The notes under the pieces: model-generated
Databases searched by the model: none
The model's input: only the letters and a program-made list of their open reading frames with translations
What the model was told of the DNA's origin: nothing
Assembly (NCBI GenBank): GCA_943324925.2
Contig: CALPNL020000083.1
Location: 1 to 8,389, forward strand
Origin: Chitinophaga pinensis
GTDB lineage: Bacteria > Bacteroidota > Bacteroidia > Flavobacteriales > Flavobacteriaceae
Length of the DNA stretch: 8,389 nucleotides
Reading direction: 5' to 3'
Translations under genes and position numbers: made by a program
In this document: positions 1 to 8,389 of the stretch, piece by piece
How the letters are laid out: every line of letters begins with the position of its first letter
Position numbering within the stretch: the first letter of the stretch is position 1

Positions 1-75
1 GTAGTAAGAATAAAAATAACAACTTTTTGTAAATTGTTTTCATACATTTTGTTTAAGTTAAAAATTGGTTTTTTT

Positions 76-95
76 GCTTATATTTATACTTCGAA
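76..95 (+). repeat. Shared 20-base element, copy 1 (candidate operator)
   Basis: The bases GCTTATATTTATACTTCGAA match 1369-1388 at 19 of 20 positions; the only difference is A86 versus T1379. The TTCGAA core (90-95) is also the centre of an imperfect palindrome, TTTATnnTTCGAAnnATAAA at 83-102, in which 8 of 10 base pairs are symmetric. LacI-family proteins usually bind palindromes with a central CG, so this could be an operator for the adjacent regulator. That role is inference. Confidence 0.5.
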
Positions 96-137
96 TAATA
101 AATTTATACATTATTTAACAACTTCAAAACAAAAACT

Positions 138-210
138 TAAAATTAGGGTTACGAAAACGTGATAGTGTTGAAAAGTTTATTGATAATTTGCCATTTTAAT
201 CCTAATTTTA
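138..210. repeat. 14-base inverted repeat upstream of the regulator gene
   Basis: Arm TAAAATTAGGGTTA (138-151) and arm TAATCCTAATTTTA (197-210) are reverse complements except at one pair (G148 with T200, which could pair as G-U in RNA). The 45 bases between them hold ACGAAAACGT and TTGATAA. With a loop this long it is more likely a pair of protein-binding half sites or a looped leader than a tight hairpin. It lacks the GC-rich stem and T-run of a terminator. Confidence 0.4.
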
Positions 211-266
211 CACATAATTAAAAAATTTGTAGACATAATTATCAAATATTAATTTATCATTTTCTC

Positions 267-1307
267 ATGAAGAAAAAAATTACATTAAAACAAATTGCCA
301 GAGAATTGGACGTTTCCATCTCAACCGTATCAAAATCATTGCGAAATAGCTTGGAAATCAGTGAAGACACAAGGCAAAAAGTACAAGCTTTTGCCAAATT
401 TTATAATTACAAACCTAATAATATCGCATTAAGTCTAAAAAACCGAAAAACGAAAACCATTTGCATTATTATTCCTGAAATTATTCATCACTTTTTTACC
501 ACCATAATTAGTGGTGTAGAACATGTTGCCAATCAAAATGGTTACAACGTGATTATCTGCCTTTCTGACGAATCATTTGACAAAGAAGTCATCAATATGG
601 AAATGCTTGCCAATGGAAATATCGATGGTTTTATCATGTCGTTATCCAAAGAAACTCAACAAAAAAAGGACTTTCATCATATTACCGAGGTAATTAATCA
701 AGGGATGCCAGTGGTTATGTTTGACCGAGTTACCAACGATATCCTTTGTGATAAAGTAATTATTAATGATCATTTGGCTGCCTTTAATGCTACACAATTT
801 TTCATTGATAAAGGATTAAAAAAAATTGCACTCATTACCACTGTTGATTATGTGAGTGTAGGAAAATTAAGAACAGATGGGTATATAAATGCCCTAAAAA
901 ATAATGACCTAAAAGTAGATGAAAGTCTCATCATTCGAATTGAAGATACGGAACATTACGAAGATTCTATTGAAAAATTATTAATAACAAAATCTCCTGA
1001 AGCGATTTTTGCAGTAAATGAATTATTTGCGGTTACAGCAATAAAAGTAGCCACCCGTTTAGGAATAAAAATACCTGAAGAATTATCAATAATTGGATTT
1101 ACCGACGGATTGATTTCTAAATATTCCTCTCCAAGTATCACAACCGTTGGTCAGGACGGGGTTAAAATGGGAGCAAAAGCTGCCAAAATGCTTATCGACC
1201 GCTTGGAAGCTGAAGACATTGAAAATGAAGAAGGCGAAATTGAAGAACACTACCGAACCGAAGTTATTGAAACCGAATTGGTAGAAAGAGAATCGACAAA
1301 ATCGTAA
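267..1307 (+). CDS. LacI/GalR-family transcriptional regulator, probable maltose-locus regulator
   Basis: A DNA-binding regulator of 346 residues, a normal length for the family. The helix-turn-helix lies at about residues 5-30 (ITLKQIARELDVSISTVSKSL). The hinge helix follows near 50-60 (PNNIALSLK), with Leu57 at the place of the leucine that LacI and PurR insert into the central CG of their operators. The periplasmic-binding-protein-like effector domain runs from about 64 to 315, with the family segments MFDRV (151-155), IIGFTD (275-280) and SSPSITTV (287-294). The C-terminus has a very acidic stretch (about 314-328) before the ending ETELVERES, similar in style to Bacteroidota homologues. 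The ATG at 267 places the helix-turn-helix at the very N-terminus, as expected; there is no Shine-Dalgarno sequence. It ends in tandem stops TAATAA. The position before sugar genes suggests control of this locus by maltose or a derived sugar, but neither the ligand nor activation versus repression can be read from the sequence. Confidence 0.93.
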   Translation: MKKKITLKQIARELDVSISTVSKSLRNSLEISEDTRQKVQAFAKFYNYKPNNIALSLKNRKTKTICIIIPEIIHHFFTTIISGVEHVANQNGYNVIICLSDESFDKEVINMEMLANGNIDGFIMSLSKETQQKKDFHHITEVINQGMPVVMFDRVTNDILCDKVIINDHLAAFNATQFFIDKGLKKIALITTVDYVSVGKLRTDGYINALKNNDLKVDESLIIRIEDTEHYEDSIEKLLITKSPEAIFAVNELFAVTAIKVATRLGIKIPEELSIIGFTDGLISKYSSPSITTVGQDGVKMGAKAAKMLIDRLEAEDIENEEGEIEEHYRTEVIETELVERESTKS

Positions 1308-1360
1308 TAAATTACTCCAATTTATTTTTGTTTTAAAAAAAATTATATATTTACGCCATA

Positions 1361-1410
1361 TTATCAAAGCTTATATTTTTACTTCGAAAATTTAAAATAA
1401 GTTTTGATAA
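1361..1410. repeat. 14-base inverted repeat centred on TTCGAA
   Basis: TTATCAAAGCTTAT (1361-1374) and ATAAGTTTTGATAA (1397-1410) are reverse complements at 13 of 14 positions; the one exception (G1369 with T1402) could pair as G-U in RNA. The 22 bases between them have TTCGAA (1383-1388) exactly at the centre of symmetry, so the whole 50-base block shares one dyad axis. Such a nested dyad fits a two-part operator, or a cruciform or RNA stem. There is no T-run after it, so it is not a standard terminator. Confidence 0.5.
1369..1388 (+). repeat. Shared 20-base element, copy 2 (candidate operator)
   Basis: GCTTATATTTTTACTTCGAA is 19/20 identical to 76-95. The similarity stops abruptly on both sides, which suggests a conserved site and not a recent duplication of the whole spacer. 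It overlaps the left arm of the 1361-1410 inverted repeat and ends in its central TTCGAA. It lies 62 bases before the transporter start codon. Confidence 0.5.
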
Positions 1411-1424
1411 GCATCGCGCTTATC
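1406..1424 (+). repeat. Short perfect hairpin upstream of the transporter gene
   Basis: GATAAGC (1406-1412) and GCTTATC (1418-1424) are perfect reverse complements around the 5-base loop ATCGC. The structure ends 26 bases before the transporter ATG and would lie in its 5' leader if transcription starts upstream. Its left arm overlaps the right arm of the larger inverted repeat (1397-1410), so the two structures cannot form together in one RNA. Confidence 0.4.
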
Positions 1425-1450
1425 GTTCAAATCATTTTTAAAAAACGATA

Positions 1451-2806
1451 ATGGAAAAGCGTAAATTAAGTTTCTGGGAAATTTGGAACATGAGTTTTGG
1501 TTTCTTAGGAATACAATTTGGTTTTGCTCTCCAAGGAGGATTCATGTCCCGAATTTTCCAAACTTTAGGAGCAGAACAAGAGGCAATCCCAATGCTTTGG
1601 ATTGCAGCCCCACTTACAGGACTAATTGTTCAACCTATAATTGGCTATTTATCTGACAATACTTGGCATCCAAAATTTGGAAGACGCAAACCGTTCTTTC
1701 TAATTGGCGCAATTTTGAGCACTTTAGCCTTATTTTTAGTGCCTAATTCACCAACACTTTGGATAGCTTCCGGATTATTGTGGGTTTTAGACGCTTCCAT
1801 TAATATTAGTATGGAACCTTTTCGAGCGCTTGTTGCCGACAAACTTCCCAATTCTCAAAGATCATATGGATTTGTAATGCAAACATTAATCATTGGAATT
1901 GGAACTTGGATTGCCAGTAATTTGCCTTGGATGTTGGATCAATTTGGTGTTCCAAATGAAGCAGACGCAGGGATTTTGCCAATGTCTGTGAAATTAGGAT
2001 TTGCTATTGGCGCTTTTGTATTTATAGCAAGTATTCTGTACACCATATTTACCACTAAAGAATATCCCCCAGAAGATATTGCCGTTTTTGAAAAAGAGAA
2101 GAAACAAGCTAATTTTTTTAAAGATATTTCTATAAGTTTAAAAGAAATGCCTTCCACTATGAAAAAATTGGGACTCATCCAGTTTTTCAGTTGGTTCGCC
2201 TTTTTTACAATGTGGAGTATGGCAACGCCGGCATTAACTGAATATGTTTACCAGGCTCCTGCCCCAATCGAAAAAAACTATGATTTATCTAAAGCTGGTG
2301 AAAAAGCAGCTTTCGATGTTGCCAATACCAAATACCAAGATGCTGCAAATCTGGTAGGTTCCTCAATGGGAGTTTACGGATTGTCATCGATGGCATTTGC
2401 CCTATTGCTAACTTTTTACACTGCCAAGAGAAAAATTAACAGAAAATACATTCATAGCATTTCCCTACTGTTGGGAGGTCTTGGATTTATTATGATGTTT
2501 TATTCTCAACCAGATACCTTACTTTATTCCTTTATTTTAATTGGAATTTCGTGGGGTAGTATTTTATCCATGCCGTATGCCATGTTATCTAGCGCCGTAG
2601 ATCCTAAGAAAATGGGGACTATGATGGGATTATTTAACATGTTTATTGTAATTCCGCAAATTGTTGCTGCTCTGGGAGGAATCAATTTACTATACAAACT
2701 TATAGGTAACGATTCCATTCACGCAATGACATTAGCCGGAATTTCTTTAGTTTTAGGTGGAGTTAGTACCTTATTAATTACAGATAAAAACGCCATTTCA
2801 GACTAA
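1451..2806 (+). CDS. MFS sugar transporter, SLC45/GPH-like, probable maltose importer
   Basis: An inner-membrane transporter of 451 residues with about 12 hydrophobic segments, roughly at 11-33, 48-67, 82-98, 102-120, 140-157, 181-201, 241-263, 304-324, 333-352, 357-378, 388-410 and 425-443. The loop between helices 2 and 3 has the major-facilitator signature DN..HPKFGRRKP (69-81), close to the RxGRRxP form of SLC45/sucrose-type carriers. A charged cytoplasmic loop (202-240) separates the two halves. The loop between helices 7 and 8 is long and polar (about 265-303). The neighbours, beta-phosphoglucomutase and maltose phosphorylase, imply that unphosphorylated maltose must reach the cytoplasm, so this is probably a proton-coupled maltose or alpha-glucoside importer. 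Substrate and coupling ion are inferred, not visible. The stop codon is 7 bases before pgmB, so the two are probably co-transcribed. Confidence 0.88.
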   Translation: MEKRKLSFWEIWNMSFGFLGIQFGFALQGGFMSRIFQTLGAEQEAIPMLWIAAPLTGLIVQPIIGYLSDNTWHPKFGRRKPFFLIGAILSTLALFLVPNSPTLWIASGLLWVLDASINISMEPFRALVADKLPNSQRSYGFVMQTLIIGIGTWIASNLPWMLDQFGVPNEADAGILPMSVKLGFAIGAFVFIASILYTIFTTKEYPPEDIAVFEKEKKQANFFKDISISLKEMPSTMKKLGLIQFFSWFAFFTMWSMATPALTEYVYQAPAPIEKNYDLSKAGEKAAFDVANTKYQDAANLVGSSMGVYGLSSMAFALLLTFYTAKRKINRKYIHSISLLLGGLGFIMMFYSQPDTLLYSFILIGISWGSILSMPYAMLSSAVDPKKMGTMMGLFNMFIVIPQIVAALGGINLLYKLIGNDSIHAMTLAGISLVLGGVSTLLITDKNAISD

Positions 2807-2813
2807 ACACAGC

Positions 2814-3470
2814 ATGAATAAAAAAGCCTTTATTTTCGATTTAGATGGCGTAATTGTTGACACTGCCAAATATCATTTTATAGCTTGGCAGCAAATAGCA
2901 ACTCAACTAGGAATCGAATTTACATTACAAGACAATGAACTTTTAAAAGGCGTGAGCCGAGTTCGATCACTTGATATTATTTTAGAATTAGGAAAAGTGA
3001 CCGCTTCGCAAGAAGACAAGAACAATTGGTTGATTCAAAAAAATGAAACCTATTTGTCCTATTTAGTAACCATGGATGAAAGGGAATTGTTACCTGGAAT
3101 ACTCCCAATATTAAAATTTTTGAAAGCCAACAACCAAAAAATAGCTTTAGGATCTGCGAGTAAAAACGCAAGACCTATATTAGAGAAAACAGGAATATTG
3201 AATTATTTCGATGCTATTGTTGATGGAAATGATGTTACAAATGCCAAACCCGATCCTGAAGTTTTTTTGCAAGCAGCAAGAAAATTAGGAATTGAAAATA
3301 AAAATTCAATTGTATTCGAAGATTCTGTTGCTGGAATTCAAGCCGCCAATGCTGCAAAAATGATTAGTATTGGAATTGGCGAAAAAGAAATATTATTTGA
3401 AGCCAACTATATTTTTGAAGATTCTACTCACATAAGTGAGGAATTTATCGAAATGTTAATTAAGAATTAA
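2814..3470 (+). CDS. pgmB: Beta-phosphoglucomutase
   Basis: A cytoplasmic HAD-superfamily enzyme of 218 residues that interconverts beta-glucose 1-phosphate and glucose 6-phosphate through a beta-glucose 1,6-bisphosphate intermediate. Catalytic motif FDLDGVIVDT (8-17) carries the nucleophile Asp9 and the acid/base Asp11; Thr17 and His21 follow. The cap has the substrate loop KGVSR (45-49) and Ser52. Core motifs are SASKN (114-118), Lys145 in AKPDP, and FEDS with Glu169 and Asp170 for magnesium. Most of these numbers coincide with the well-studied Lactococcus lactis enzyme, which separates it from general phosphoglycolate-type HAD phosphatases. It lies between the sugar importer and the maltose phosphorylase, whose product is its substrate. 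Length is normal and no key residue is missing. Confidence 0.95.
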   Translation: MNKKAFIFDLDGVIVDTAKYHFIAWQQIATQLGIEFTLQDNELLKGVSRVRSLDIILELGKVTASQEDKNNWLIQKNETYLSYLVTMDERELLPGILPILKFLKANNQKIALGSASKNARPILEKTGILNYFDAIVDGNDVTNAKPDPEVFLQAARKLGIENKNSIVFEDSVAGIQAANAAKMISIGIGEKEILFEANYIFEDSTHISEEFIEMLIKN

Positions 3471-3495
3471 AAGATTCAATGATTAAAAGATTCAA
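3466..3495 (+). repeat. Tandem direct repeat ATTAAAAGATTCAA, two copies
   Basis: Two identical 14-base copies lie at 3466-3479 and 3482-3495 with a 16-base period. The first copy begins inside the last codons of pgmB and includes its TAA stop, so the repeat straddles a coding boundary. Function is unknown; it may be slippage in AT-rich DNA. Confidence 0.6.
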
Positions 3496-3538
3496 AAAAA
3501 TATGAGAGCAATCTTTAAATTTTTGATTTTTTCAATCT
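3489..3538 (+). repeat. Imperfect inverted repeat in the pgmB-GH65 spacer
   Basis: AGATTCAAAAAAAT (3489-3502) and ATTTTTTCAATCT (3526-3538) are complementary except for a central C-C mismatch and one extra A. A competing pairing exists between TTAAAAGATT (3483-3492) and AATCTTTAA (3510-3518). The stem would be weak because it is nearly all A-U. It could protect an mRNA end or mark a processing point between pgmB and the phosphorylase gene; this is inference. Confidence 0.3.
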
Positions 3539-3552
3539 ATAAATAAAAAAAA

Positions 3553-7981
<4,429 letters not shown>

Positions 7982-7987
7982 TTTATC

Positions 7988-8389
7988 ATGAAAAAAATCA
8001 TTTTAGTCTTCACATTACTATTCAATTTCTTATCATTCGGTCAAATAGACCGAGTTGAACCGCCTTTTTGGTGGAGCGATATGAATTTATCTGAAGTTCA
8101 AATTATGTTTTATGGGAAAAATATCAACCAAAATGAAATTTCGGTTTCTAAAGGATTGACCATTAAAAGCGTACAAAAAACAGAAAATCCAAATTACCTT
8201 TTTGTTACCGTTGATACTAAAAATGTAGCGGCACAAGAATTTGTATTTACATTTAAAAATGGTAAAAATACTTTTACTCAAAACTATTCCCTTAAAGCAC
8301 GAAAAGAAAATTCTAAATTCAGAAAAAGCTACGATTCTTCAGACGTAATTTATCTAATTATGCCGGATCGTTTTGCAAATGGAAATCCA
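7988..8389 (+). CDS. Secreted GH13 alpha-amylase/neopullulanase, N-terminal part (cut by window end)
   Basis: The reading frame is open for 134 codons and runs off the window. Residues 1-18 look like a signal peptide (MKK, hydrophobic stretch, SFG before Q19) without a lipobox cysteine. Residues 19 to about 110 resemble the N-terminal beta domain of cyclomaltodextrinase/neopullulanase-type enzymes, beginning VEPPFWW (23-29) and MNLSEVQIMFYG (32-43). The segment DVIYLIMPDRFANGNP (119-134) is the characteristic start of the GH13 catalytic barrel in this group; the catalytic Asp, Glu and Asp would lie further on and are not in view. It is probably the endo-acting or cyclodextrin/pullulan-cutting partner (SusA-like) that feeds the GH97 enzyme. 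The ATG is 6 bases after the GH97 stop, which points to one transcript. Exact specificity cannot be told from this part. Confidence 0.88.
   Translation, partial: MKKIILVFTLLFNFLSFGQIDRVEPPFWWSDMNLSEVQIMFYGKNINQNEISVSKGLTIKSVQKTENPNYLFVTVDTKNVAAQEFVFTFKNGKNTFTQNYSLKARKENSKFRKSYDSSDVIYLIMPDRFANGNP

Larger units (their letters stand above)
1..266. promoter_or_regulatory. AT-rich non-coding region upstream of the LacI-family gene
   Basis: No convincing gene is visible here on either strand. The stretch is strongly A+T rich and must hold the promoter of the regulator gene, and perhaps that of a divergent gene left of the window. It contains one copy of a 20-base element repeated in front of the transporter gene (76-95), a 14-base inverted repeat (138-151 with 197-210), the short dyad ACGAAAACGT (151-160) and two copies of ACATAATTA (212-220 and 233-241) spaced 21 bases apart. 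I looked for the Bacteroidota -7 element TAnnTTTG and found only near misses (for example around 181-190), so no promoter is placed. Confidence 0.6.
1308..1450. promoter_or_regulatory. Regulator-to-transporter spacer, likely operon promoter/operator region
   Basis: This 143-base non-coding stretch separates the regulator gene from the transporter gene, while most later gene gaps are 6-10 bases, so the metabolic operon probably has its own promoter here. It holds the second copy of the shared 20-base element (1369-1388), a 14-base inverted repeat centred on TTCGAA (1361-1410) and a 7-base-pair hairpin (1406-1424). TATTTTTG at 1323-1330 fits the Bacteroidota -7 pattern TAnnTTTG, but I see no TTTG at a suitable distance upstream, so it is not called as a promoter. 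Confidence 0.55.

Noticed and set aside
1323..1330. TATTTTTG matching the Bacteroidota -7 promoter pattern TAnnTTTG
   Set aside because: No TTTG element lies at a fitting distance upstream, and in such AT-rich DNA this 8-base pattern is expected by chance.
1086..1367. Open frames on the minus strand inside and after the regulator gene, and similar minus-strand frames across the other genes
   Set aside because: They overlap well-supported conserved genes, show no recognisable domain, and look like frame shadows of low-GC coding DNA.
1361..1424. Inverted repeats as a rho-independent terminator of the regulator gene
   Set aside because: The stems are AT-rich and are followed by GC-containing sequence, not by a T-run.

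Overview
The window is a carbohydrate-use locus from a low-GC member of the Bacteroidota, most likely a Flavobacterium-like Flavobacteriaceae. The evidence for this is the strong A+T bias in codons and spacers, AT-rich leaders without Shine-Dalgarno sequences (several A-rich), a secreted GH97 enzyme of the SusB type, and a Bacteroidota-style LacI regulator. All six genes lie on the + strand. The set is a recognisable maltose/maltodextrin (starch-breakdown) operon, and I see no sign of a wholly new system.

Layout. Positions 1-266 are an AT-rich non-coding stretch in front of a LacI-family regulator (267-1307). A second non-coding stretch (1308-1450) precedes a 12-helix MFS sugar transporter (1451-2806). 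Seven bases later comes beta-phosphoglucomutase (pgmB, 2814-3470). An 82-base spacer with short repeats leads to a GH65 maltose phosphorylase (3553-5856). After 10 bases comes a secreted GH97 alpha-glucosidase (susB-like, 5867-7981), and after 6 bases a secreted GH13 alpha-amylase/neopullulanase (7988 onward), which is cut by the window end after 134 codons.

How the genes fit together (inference from family knowledge). The GH13 and GH97 enzymes carry signal peptides and would cut maltodextrins outside the cytoplasm into maltose and glucose. The MFS protein would import maltose (or another small alpha-glucoside) across the inner membrane. In the cytoplasm, maltose phosphorylase would split maltose with phosphate into glucose and beta-glucose 1-phosphate, and PgmB would turn the latter into glucose 6-phosphate, saving one ATP per maltose. 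The LacI protein is the obvious local regulator. SusC/SusD outer-membrane uptake proteins are not in the window; if present they should lie outside it.

The least explained DNA is in the two spacers around the regulator gene. They share a 20-base element with 19 identical positions, centred on or ending in TTCGAA. Each also has a 14-base inverted repeat with a single mismatch. In the second spacer the inverted repeat is centred exactly on the TTCGAA core. These are good candidates for operators or leader structures of the locus.
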